64,000 bases of DNA, taken from Polaribacter sp. SA4-12. Its GTDB lineage: Bacteria; Bacteroidota; Bacteroidia; Flavobacteriales; Flavobacteriaceae. The notes beneath the pieces were generated by a model. The model searched no databases. It was not told the origin of the DNA and saw only the letters and a program-made list of their open reading frames with translations. This document shows positions 57,159-64,000 of the stretch, piece after piece. How positions within the stretch are numbered: position 1 is the stretch's first letter; each line of letters begins with the position of its first letter. Location: contig NZ_CP019334.1 in NCBI RefSeq assembly GCF_002163675.1, positions 3,763,501 through 3,827,500 on the forward strand, written 5' to 3'. Made by a program: the position numbers and the translations under genes.

Positions 57159-57166
57159 TAAATTTG
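57159..57166 (+). promoter_or_regulatory. -7 box of the YedK/HMCES-like gene
   Basis: TAAATTTG matches the Bacteroidota TAnnTTTG consensus and lies 30 bp before the ATG at 57197. No copy of the S24 operator arms CTACAAA/TTTGTAG is seen beside it. Confidence 0.5.
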
Positions 57167-57196
57167 GTTTGTTAGTAATTATATATAATAGAATAA

Positions 57197-57907
57197 ATGT
57201 GTTATCATATTTCAAATACTAAATCAGCTAGAAAACTAGAAGATTTTTTTGATGCAAAATTCAAAAATGATATTGTTTATGAACCAAACTATCATTTAAA
57301 TGGATTTGATAATCGTCCTGTTTATATAATACCTCAACAAGAAAATTATGTAATCAAATCTGCAAAATGGGGATTACTTCCAGAAAACCTAGAAAACTCA
57401 GATAGTTTTAAAAAGCGATTCAATACTTTAAATGCTAAAAGTGAAACGTTGTTTACTAGCAATCTTTGGAAAGAACCAATTGCAAATAGAAGGTGTTTGA
57501 TTTTGGCAGATGGTTTTTTTGAAAGTAAGCATATTGGCAAGAACAAATACCCTCATTATATCCGACTTAAAGACCAGGAACCTTTTGCTTTTGCAGGAAT
57601 TTATAATCAGCACAATAACGGTGCTTTTTCCTGTTCTATTATTACTAAAAAAGCAAATCCTTTTATGGCTGAAATTCATAATTCTAAAGAAAGAATGCCA
57701 ATAATATTAGATAAATCATTTGAAAAAGAATGGTTAAATCCATCCTTTTCTAAAAGCAGTATTAACGAAATTATAAATACAGGTTTTACCTCTAAAGAAT
57801 TTGAGGCTTATACTGTTTCTAAAAACGTTACAAATAGCAGAATAGAAAGTAATACAATAGATATTTTAAGACCTTATTATTACCCAGAATTAAACACGTT
57901 ATTTTAA
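57197..57907 (+). CDS. SOS response-associated peptidase family protein (YedK/HMCES-like)
   Basis: A 236-residue SRAP protein. The catalytic Cys is C2, directly exposed after Met removal (MCYHIS). Other family residues lie in NTLNAKSE, in RRCLILADGFFE (the conserved Glu) and in EIHNSKERMPIIL (the conserved His). It forms a DNA-protein crosslink with abasic sites in single-stranded DNA. A TAnnTTTG box lies at 57159-57166. Its stop overlaps the stop of the convergent S24 repressor gene by 4 bp. Association with the repressor and two polymerases fits DNA-damage tolerance. Confidence 0.94.
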   Translation: MCYHISNTKSARKLEDFFDAKFKNDIVYEPNYHLNGFDNRPVYIIPQQENYVIKSAKWGLLPENLENSDSFKKRFNTLNAKSETLFTSNLWKEPIANRRCLILADGFFESKHIGKNKYPHYIRLKDQEPFAFAGIYNQHNNGAFSCSIITKKANPFMAEIHNSKERMPIILDKSFEKEWLNPSFSKSSINEIINTGFTSKEFEAYTVSKNVTNSRIESNTIDILRPYYYPELNTLF

Positions 57908-58683
57908 TTCGCTCTTAGAGATTTTTCTAATTGTTTTAACTCAATACCAAGTCCATTAAACATTTGTATAATACTACTTAATTTCAACTCATGTTCATCA
58001 TATTCTTGCGTGTTTATGCTACATGTAAATTTCCATAGTTCTAAAACTTCAGAAATAGGAACTTCATAAGATTGATATTCTCTGTTATCTGGTTTTAAGA
58101 GTAAACTCCCCTTCTCTTCAATTTGATTATATACTCGTTTGTACGTCATTCCATCATTTCTAGTAACGATAATGTAAGAAGTTCCGTTTTTAACATCTAC
58201 TATGTCTTCTACAAATTCTGCAACTACATAAGAATCATCTTTCATAGGCAACATAGAGTCTCCTTTTATGGGGAATGCTCTGTGTTTTCCTGTTGGTAAA
58301 AAAGGCAATTTAATTTTCTCTAATTGTTCTATATATTCTGGATCATTATACCCTAGTAAATAACCTGCAGATACTTTTGCAGAAACAACTTCAATCAAGT
58401 TTTCATTGTGTTCATTAACAGTTATAGGGAATAAAACTCTCTTCTCTCCTATTTGTATAAATGATGTGTCTTTTGTTTTTGTTAAATCATTTCTCAATAG
58501 AATATCAACAGGTATTTTAAAGTAATCAGATAGGTCTAGTAAAAACTCTAGTGTAGGTGAAGAACGACTTTCTTCGTAAGAACCAATACGAGATCTAGTT
58601 ACCTTCAATTCTTCTGCTAAACCTTCTTGAGAAATTTTTTTTAATGTCCTTAAGTGTTTAATGTTTTTTGATATAATTTTCAT
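57904..58683 (-). CDS. LexA-like S24 self-cleaving repressor with XRE-type HTH
   Basis: The 259-residue product has an XRE helix-turn-helix at about residues 5-62 (ISQEGLAEELKVTRSRIGSYEE). The C-terminal S24 protease domain has S143 in GDSM and K182 in TYKR. The expected cleavage bond is A106-G107 in VSAGYLLG. The spacing from cleavage site to Ser to Lys (37 and 39 residues) is close to that of LexA. It should repress the divergent polymerase operon and itself until DNA damage triggers self-cleavage. An inverted repeat in the 52-bp divergent gap is the likely operator. Confidence 0.94.
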   Translation of the reverse strand: MKIISKNIKHLRTLKKISQEGLAEELKVTRSRIGSYEESRSSPTLEFLLDLSDYFKIPVDILLRNDLTKTKDTSFIQIGEKRVLFPITVNEHNENLIEVVSAKVSAGYLLGYNDPEYIEQLEKIKLPFLPTGKHRAFPIKGDSMLPMKDDSYVVAEFVEDIVDVKNGTSYIIVTRNDGMTYKRVYNQIEEKGSLLLKPDNREYQSYEVPISEVLELWKFTCSINTQEYDEHELKLSSIIQMFNGLGIELKQLEKSLRAN

Positions 58684-58735
58684 AATACTACAAATATAAG
58701 CAATGATTGTTTGTTTTTGTAGCTAATTTTGCGAT
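58684..58735. promoter_or_regulatory. Divergent S24 repressor / polymerase promoter with inverted-repeat operator
   Basis: The 52-bp gap contains inverted arms CTACAAA (58688-58694) and TTTGTAG (58716-58722). Facing right is TAATTTTG (58724-58731), only 4 bp before the GTG start; facing left is TATATTTG (58698-58691), 7 bp before the repressor ATG. Both match TAnnTTTG, so the two transcripts would be leaderless or nearly so. The arms abut or overlap the boxes, as expected for repression. Confidence 0.65.
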
Positions 58736-59950
58736 GTGAAGAAAAATATTTTACATTTAGATTTAGACACGTTTTTCGTGTCTTGTGAACGTTTGATTGA
58801 TAGTCGTTTACAGAAAAGACCTTTGTTAGTTGGTGGAACTGGTGATCGTGGTGTGGTTGCTGCTTGTAGCTATGAAACGAGACTTTTTGGAGTGCATTCT
58901 GGTATGTCTATGAAAGTAGCAAGACGTTTGTGTCCAGAGGCAGTAATTATAAGAGGAAATACAAGTATTTATTCTAAATATTCTAAAATAGTTACAGAAA
59001 TAGTCAAAGAAAAAGTACCAATTTTTGAAAAAGCAAGCATTGATGAATTTTATGCAGATTTAACAGGAATGGATACTTTTTTTGGAAGTTATAAATATGC
59101 ATCAGAATTAAGACAACGAATTATAAAAGAAAGTGGATTGCCTATTTCTTTTGGATTGTCTGGAAATAAAATTGTTTCAAAAGTTGCAACTGGTGAAGCA
59201 AAACCAAATAATCAACTGTTAATTAATGAAGGATTTGAAAAAGAATTTATGGCGCCATTATCAATTCGAAAAATACCTTCTGTTGGAGAAAAAACATATC
59301 AAATTTTAAGAAATTTAGGAGTAGAAAAAGTAAAAGTAATTCAAGAAATGCCTGTTGAGATGTTGGTGAGTGTTTTGGGGCTAAATGGTAGAACAATTTG
59401 GAAACGTGCAAATGGAATTGACAATCCTCCTTTAATTCCTTTTCATGAAAGAAAATCTATTTCAACAGAACGTACTTTTAATAAAGATACTATTGATATG
59501 AAAAAACTGTCTGAAACTATTTTTGCGATGGCAGAAAATTTAGCATATCAACTTCGTAAAGGAGACAAATTAGCATCTGTAATTGTTGTAAAAATTAGAT
59601 ATTCAGATTTTAACACCTACACAAAGCAAGTTAAAATCCCTTATACAAGTGCAGATCATATTATTATACCAACAGTATTAGAACTTTTTAAGAAGTTGTA
59701 TCAAAGAAGATTATTAATACGATTGGTAGGTGTAAAGATTACAGATATTGTTAGTGGTAATTATCAAATTAATTTATTTGATGATTCTGAACAAATGCTC
59801 GATTTATATAATGCTATGGATACCATTAGAAATAAATATGGTGAATTAAGCATTACAAGGGCTGCTTCTATGGGAGCTAAAACTATTGGTCGTTTTAGCA
59901 ATCCTTTTAACGGTGAACCTCCAACTCTTTTAGCACATAGAAAGCAATAA
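58736..59950 (+). CDS. Y-family translesion DNA polymerase (UmuC/DinB type)
   Basis: A 404-residue Y-family polymerase with a GTG start; the nearby ATG at 58734 is out of frame. Catalytic acids are D9 in LHLDLDTFF and D103-E104 in ASIDEF. The steric and fingers region (YETRLFGV, SMKVARRLCP) and the HhH thumb (IPSVGEKTYQILRNLG) are present. QINLF near residue 365 is a likely sliding-clamp-binding motif. The stop codon shares one base with the start of the dnaE-like gene, so the two polymerases are coupled, as in mutasome cassettes. Confidence 0.95.
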   Translation: MKKNILHLDLDTFFVSCERLIDSRLQKRPLLVGGTGDRGVVAACSYETRLFGVHSGMSMKVARRLCPEAVIIRGNTSIYSKYSKIVTEIVKEKVPIFEKASIDEFYADLTGMDTFFGSYKYASELRQRIIKESGLPISFGLSGNKIVSKVATGEAKPNNQLLINEGFEKEFMAPLSIRKIPSVGEKTYQILRNLGVEKVKVIQEMPVEMLVSVLGLNGRTIWKRANGIDNPPLIPFHERKSISTERTFNKDTIDMKKLSETIFAMAENLAYQLRKGDKLASVIVVKIRYSDFNTYTKQVKIPYTSADHIIIPTVLELFKKLYQRRLLIRLVGVKITDIVSGNYQINLFDDSEQMLDLYNAMDTIRNKYGELSITRAASMGAKTIGRFSNPFNGEPPTLLAHRKQ

Positions 59951-62900
59951 TGTATTTAAACTGTCACTCATATTATTCTTTACGTTATGGTACGTTTTCC
60001 GAAGTAGAACTATTGCAACTTGCAATAGAAAACAATATTGATACTATTGCACTTACAGATATTAACAATACTTCTGCTTGTTTAAATTTTATACAACAAG
60101 CTAAAAAACATAACATTAAACCTGTTGTTGGTGTAGATTTTAGAAATGGCAATACTCAGCAATACATTGCAATAGCCAAAAGCAATAGTGGTTTTAAAAA
60201 CATCAATAGGTATTTGTCAACCTTTTTAGAATCTAAAACACCTATTCCAGATCAACCAGAATTTTTAGAAGATGTTTTTATTATTTATCCTTTTGAAAAA
60301 GCATTAGAATTAAACTTAACTTCTTTTAAAGAGAATGAATTTGTTGGTGTTTCTGTTGCTGAAATTAATAAACTTAGATTTTCATATTTAAAAAAGTATG
60401 AAGATAAACTTGTAATACAACAACAAGTTACAATTCGCAATAAAAATGATTTTAATGCACATAGACTATTGCGTGCAATAGGTAACAATATGTTGTTAAG
60501 TAAACTGCCTACAACTGAACAATGTTTACCAACAGATAAAATGTATTCAGCAACACTATTGCAACAACATTTTGAAGAATTCCCTTATATAGCTGCAAAT
60601 ACAACAGCACTATTGCAACAGTGCAATAGTGAATTTGGGTTTGGTAGCAATAGAGAAAATCAAAACAAGCAATACTATTGCAATAGTTTTGAAGAAGATT
60701 GCACGATGCTATTGCAACTTTGCAATAGTAATATCAATAGGAGATATAAAAATGTAACACAAAAAGTAAATGATAGACTTCAAAAAGAATTGAAAGTTAT
60801 TCTTGAATTAAAATTTGTCTCTTTTTTTTTAATCAATTACGACATTGTCAATTATGCAAAAAGTAAAGGATATTTTCACGTTGGTCGAGGAAGTGGTGCT
60901 AATAGTATTGTTGCTTATATTATTGGTATTACAGATGTAGACCCTATTGAATTAGATTTGTATTTTGAAAGATTTATAAATCCCTTTAGAGCATCACCAC
61001 CAGATTTTGATATTGACTTTTCTTGGAAAGATAGAGATGATGTTACCAACTATATTTTTAAACGCTTTAAAAACACTGCACTTTTAGCAACTTACAATAC
61101 ATTTAAATACAAAGCTGTAATTAGAGAATTAGGAAAGGTTTTTGGGCTTCCAAAAGAAGAAATTGACAAGCTAAGCAAGAAATCAAAACAGGAAAAAACG
61201 TTGCTAGGACAAACTTACACATCAAGCAATAACTCAGTACAACAGAAAACTAATAGCACTGCAATAGCAATACAAGAACAGAGCAATAGTAGTGCAATAG
61301 TTTATCAACAGCAAGAAATAGATAGTATTGCAAAGTTAGTTTTGAAGTATGGAAAGTTAATTGAAGGGTTTCCTAATTATATAAGTGTTCATTCAGCAGG
61401 AATTTTAATTTTAGATAAACCTATACATTATTATTCCGCAACAAATCTTCCTCCAAAAGGATATCCTACAGTTCAATTTGATATGAATATTGCAGATGAT
61501 GTAGGTGTTTTTAAATTTGATATTTTAGGGCAACGGGGTTTGGCAAAAATTAAGGAAGCACTAGAGATTATTAAAAAGAATAGACCCAATGATCTTCCAA
61601 TTGACATTACAGATGTTGAAAGTTTTAAAAAAGATAAAAATATTAATCACTTGTTGAAATCTGGAGGTGCAATTGGTGCGTATTATGTAGAATCTCCAGC
61701 AATGCGTGGTTTGATGCAGAAATTACAAACACAAGATTATTTAGGTTTGGTGGCTGCAAGCTCTATTATTAGACCAGGAGTTTCTGGTTCTGGAATGAAA
61801 GATGAATTTATTAAAAGACATCGTTTTCCAGAAAAAAGGAAAGATGCAAATCCTATTTTATTAGAGATTATGCCAGAAACTTATGGTGTTATGGTGTATC
61901 AAGAAGATGTGATGAAAGTGGCAAGTAAATTTGCAGATTTAACATTAGGTGAAGCAGATGTTTTAAGACGAGGAATGAGTGGTAAATATCGTTCTCTAAA
62001 AGAGTTTAAGGCAGTTGAAGATAAGTTTGTTTCTAATTGTAAGAAAAAGGGACATAAAGATGCTTTGATTTTTGAAGTTTGGAATCAAATTAAAAGTTTT
62101 GCAGGATATGCTTTTGCAAAAGGACATTCTGCTTCTTACGCAGTTGAGAGTTATCAAAGTTTATTCTTAAAATGCTACTACCCTATAGAATTTATGGTAG
62201 CAGTTTTAAATAATGGAGGGGGTTTTTATTCAGCAGCGCATTATATACACGAAGCTAGAATGAAAGGTGCAATTATAGAATTGCCTTGTATCAATAAAAG
62301 CAATCACCCAAATATTGTTATCGATAAAACTATTTATTTAGGTTTTGGTTATTTAAAAAGTTTAGAACATTTAGTTATAAAACGCCTGTTAACTGAAAGA
62401 CAATTATATGGGGAATTTTCGTCTTTAGAAAACTTTATAGAACGTGTTGTTATCAGTATTGAACAACTAACAATCCTTATTAGAATAGATGCTTTTCGAT
62501 TTACAGGAAAAACAAAAACACAACTATTATGGCAAGCTATATTTAAATTAAATGCCACAAAACAGCAATCAAAACAAGCTCAACTTTTTAAAATTCAACA
62601 TAAAAAATATGAACTTCCAAAACTAGAATCTCATTGGCTTGAAAATGTGTATGATGAAATGGAATTATTAGGCTTTACAATTCACGATTATTTTAAACTA
62701 GTTGCAGAACCTTTTTTACCAAGTATCAAAGCTAAACAAATGATTGATTTTGAGAATCAGAATGTTTTAATTTATGGTTTATTGGTTACTACTAGATACA
62801 ATACAACTTCACAAGACAAATTAATGAGATTAAGCACGTTTGTAGATAAAGATGGGAATTATTTTGATGCAGTGCATTTTACAAATGTGGTACACTTATA

Positions 62901-63021
62901 TCCTATAAATGGAATTGGTGTTTATGGGTGTTATGGTAAAATTACCAATAGATATGGCTTTTGTAGTATGAATATAATTAAATCTAAGACGATGGGGGTT
63001 TTGGGTGATCCTAGGAGTTAG
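59950..63021 (+). CDS. Short DnaE-type DNA polymerase III alpha (DnaE2-like, error-prone candidate)
   Basis: A C-family polymerase of 1023 residues, shorter than a replicative DnaE and near the DnaE2 size. An N-terminal PHP domain opens with NCHSYYSLRYGTFS. The palm holds GRGSGANSIVAY and the catalytic PDFDIDF (near residue 354). HSAGILI, the thumb/fingers (EDVMKVAS, LRRGMSGK, KGHSASYA) and HhH and OB-like C-terminal parts follow. Two Gln/Asn/Ser-rich stretches (about residues 200-260 and 418-457) coincide with a dense DNA repeat, GCAATAG. Coupling to the Y-family polymerase and control by the S24 repressor suggest SOS-induced translesion synthesis. Confidence 0.94.
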   Translation: MYLNCHSYYSLRYGTFSEVELLQLAIENNIDTIALTDINNTSACLNFIQQAKKHNIKPVVGVDFRNGNTQQYIAIAKSNSGFKNINRYLSTFLESKTPIPDQPEFLEDVFIIYPFEKALELNLTSFKENEFVGVSVAEINKLRFSYLKKYEDKLVIQQQVTIRNKNDFNAHRLLRAIGNNMLLSKLPTTEQCLPTDKMYSATLLQQHFEEFPYIAANTTALLQQCNSEFGFGSNRENQNKQYYCNSFEEDCTMLLQLCNSNINRRYKNVTQKVNDRLQKELKVILELKFVSFFLINYDIVNYAKSKGYFHVGRGSGANSIVAYIIGITDVDPIELDLYFERFINPFRASPPDFDIDFSWKDRDDVTNYIFKRFKNTALLATYNTFKYKAVIRELGKVFGLPKEEIDKLSKKSKQEKTLLGQTYTSSNNSVQQKTNSTAIAIQEQSNSSAIVYQQQEIDSIAKLVLKYGKLIEGFPNYISVHSAGILILDKPIHYYSATNLPPKGYPTVQFDMNIADDVGVFKFDILGQRGLAKIKEALEIIKKNRPNDLPIDITDVESFKKDKNINHLLKSGGAIGAYYVESPAMRGLMQKLQTQDYLGLVAASSIIRPGVSGSGMKDEFIKRHRFPEKRKDANPILLEIMPETYGVMVYQEDVMKVASKFADLTLGEADVLRRGMSGKYRSLKEFKAVEDKFVSNCKKKGHKDALIFEVWNQIKSFAGYAFAKGHSASYAVESYQSLFLKCYYPIEFMVAVLNNGGGFYSAAHYIHEARMKGAIIELPCINKSNHPNIVIDKTIYLGFGYLKSLEHLVIKRLLTERQLYGEFSSLENFIERVVISIEQLTILIRIDAFRFTGKTKTQLLWQAIFKLNATKQQSKQAQLFKIQHKKYELPKLESHWLENVYDEMELLGFTIHDYFKLVAEPFLPSIKAKQMIDFENQNVLIYGLLVTTRYNTTSQDKLMRLSTFVDKDGNYFDAVHFTNVVHLYPINGIGVYGCYGKITNRYGFCSMNIIKSKTMGVLGDPRS
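60010..61300. repeat. Dense GCAATAG/CTATTGC repeats inside the dnaE-like gene
   Basis: I count 18 copies of the 7-mer (both orientations), at 60010, 60022, 60044, 60169, 60182, 60466, 60475, 60556, 60610, 60623, 60647, 60675, 60680, 60709, 60722, 61261, 61283 and 61294, and none in the remaining 1.7 kb of the gene. Five pairs form palindromes with 0-4 base spacers (60010-60028, 60466-60481, 60610-60629, 60675-60686, 60709-60728). The motif is read in different frames (LLQ, CNS, AI), so the conserved unit is DNA rather than peptide. Confidence 0.85.
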
Positions 63022-63100
63022 ATTTTTAAACTATTTGATGGAAGTAAGTTTTAAAGATCTTTTAATAAGTATTAAACCGCTCTAAATCTAAATTAAACTT

Positions 63101-63150
63101 AAATACCTACAAGTAGGTATTTTACAAAGTAACTAAAAAAGTTAAATTTG
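63101..63150 (+). promoter_or_regulatory. Palindrome and -7 box upstream of the small secreted protein
   Basis: A perfect inverted repeat AAATACCTAC-AA-GTAGGTATTT spans 63101-63122. TAAATTTG follows at 63143-63150, 28 bp before the ATG at 63179. The palindrome is centred 35 bp from the box, which suits an activator or repressor site; a terminator for the upstream polymerase gene is a less likely alternative because the loop is only two bases. Confidence 0.5.
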
Positions 63151-63178
63151 AAAAACTAAACAATAACCAACAAACATT

Positions 63179-63664
63179 ATGAATTTCAAACTATCATTAA
63201 TTTTATCAAGTATATTGATATATTCTATCTCAAGTTACTCACAAGGCTCAACTTCAAAACCTCATACTACTAATAAAAACATTCTGAGCTTTAAGGAAAT
63301 AACAAAAAAAATAAATGAGCTTAGAAAAAGGCAAGATTTTTTAATGCAAAAGGAAATCTCACCTGGCATTCAAAATCATTTAAAAGAATTAACACCAATT
63401 CTTGATATCGTAAAAATAAATCCTGATAAAGCTAAAATAGCTTTGAATAAATTAAAAATATTTAAAACAAAATGGAGCGTTTCAAGACCTAAATTTGTGG
63501 AAATGGATAATGAATATCTTAAGTTAGATAGAGAAATTCAAGAATTAAATAACGTGAAAAATATAACAACAAGATGGCATACAAGTTTTGAGGAAATTGA
63601 CACAAACATTAAGAGCTATGAGAAAACTATAAATTGGCAAATAAAGCAGAATAAGTCTAAATAA
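63179..63664 (+). CDS. Small secreted helical protein, function unknown
   Basis: The 161-residue product has a signal peptide ending near SSYSQ (residue 22). The mature part is Lys/Glu-rich and helical, with heptad-like patterns (LKELTPILDIV, LDREIQELNNV). No family is recognised. It is monocistronic, with a TAnnTTTG box at 63143-63150 and a 22-bp palindrome centred 35 bp further upstream. It lies between the SOS cassette and a type I restriction gene, but nothing links it to either. Confidence 0.75.
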   Translation: MNFKLSLILSSILIYSISSYSQGSTSKPHTTNKNILSFKEITKKINELRKRQDFLMQKEISPGIQNHLKELTPILDIVKINPDKAKIALNKLKIFKTKWSVSRPKFVEMDNEYLKLDREIQELNNVKNITTRWHTSFEEIDTNIKSYEKTINWQIKQNKSK

Positions 63665-63835
63665 AAAACAACAACTCTAATTCTTAAATAATATTTTACA
63701 GTCTAGACTTATATAAGTTTTGAATCATCTATATATTTTTGTTTTATCCGACTAAAGAAGTTTAATTCATAATTACGGGTTTCCATAACTCAAATTCATT
63801 TCGTTTTCATTACTTTAGGGGCACATTCATTTGCT

Positions 63836-64000
63836 ATGAAATTTAACGAAGACTCTAGAGTAAAAATCCCCTCAATTTTACATTTAATTCAATTGGGGTA
63901 TAGGTATCTTTCACTGAAAGATACTACTTGGGATACTAGTACAAATATCTTTACAGATATCTTTTATCCTCAACTGAAGAAGATCAATACGAATCTTTCA
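63836..64000 (+). CDS. hsdR: Type I restriction enzyme R subunit, N-terminal 55 codons only
   Basis: The frame opens at ATG 63836 and runs off the right edge. The visible residues begin MKFNEDSRVKIPSILHL and continue with GYRYLSL, STNIFTDIF and LKKIN. This pattern is the start of HsdR restriction/translocase subunits as I know them. The nuclease and helicase motifs lie outside the window, so the call rests on the N-terminus alone. A weak TACTTTAG box lies at 63811-63818. Confidence 0.7.
   Translation, partial: MKFNEDSRVKIPSILHLIQLGYRYLSLKDTTWDTSTNIFTDIFYPQLKKINTNLS

Noticed and set aside
60010..60728. CRISPR array
   Set aside because: The repeats are only 7-9 bp, irregularly spaced, in both orientations and inside a coding region, with no cas genes nearby.

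Overview
This AT-rich window (roughly one third G+C by eye) reads as a marine member of the Flavobacteriaceae (Bacteroidota). The evidence is a SusC/SusD pair, lipoprotein and type IX secretion (T9SS) signals, TAnnTTTG-type -7 promoter boxes and many sulfatases. The genus cannot be fixed from the sequence.

Positions 1-52,219 form one large polysaccharide utilisation locus for a sulfated, O-methylated red-algal galactan. A leftward block (1-31,197) encodes two right-handed beta-helix proteins, three sulfatases, GH43-CBM6, GH2, GH16, an alpha/beta hydrolase, two DUF1080 proteins (one fused to ThuA), an acyltransferase, GH29, GH3, a T9SS-sorted fibronectin-III protein, a SusE/F-like binding lipoprotein, SusD and SusC. 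A rightward block (31,572-38,481) carries a sulfatase, a LacZ-type GH2 and a GH97. Next come an MFS transporter with a Gfo/Idh/MocA dehydrogenase and a TIM-barrel isomerase (38,637-42,010), and a kinase / fucose-isomerase-like / class II aldolase operon (43,154-46,484). The locus ends with a cytochrome P450 plus its ferredoxin, ferredoxin reductase, zinc alcohol dehydrogenase and an esterase-D-like hydrolase (47,577-52,219). Two AraC regulators stand divergently to the last two operons. The inferred flow is surface depolymerisation, SusCD import, periplasmic desulfation and exo-hydrolysis, cytoplasmic O-demethylation with formaldehyde disposal, and entry of the sugars into central metabolism.

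The strongest regulatory signal is a promoter layout shared by several PUL units. Two half-sites resembling CATATGT lie exactly 21 bp apart, and the proximal one is centred exactly 33 bp from an nAnnTTTG-like box. Five promoters fit over an identical 62-bp span (GH16, GH29, susC, the rightward sulfatase and the T9SS gene); a sixth fits at the proximal site only. This looks like the operator of an AraC-type activator.

After a strong terminator, 52,333-57,071 is a small integrative element: a degenerate tRNA/tmRNA 3'-end-like sequence, a tyrosine recombinase, a coiled-coil protein of unknown role, an excisionase-like protein, a small unknown protein and an SF3 primase-helicase, followed by a perfect 20-bp inverted repeat. 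From 57,197 to 63,021 lies an SOS mutagenesis-type cassette: a YedK/HMCES protein, a self-cleaving S24 repressor, a Y-family polymerase and a short DnaE polymerase. The 5' part of that dnaE-like gene holds 18 copies of GCAATAG/CTATTGC, many paired as palindromes. The window closes with a small secreted protein and the first 55 codons of a type I restriction HsdR.
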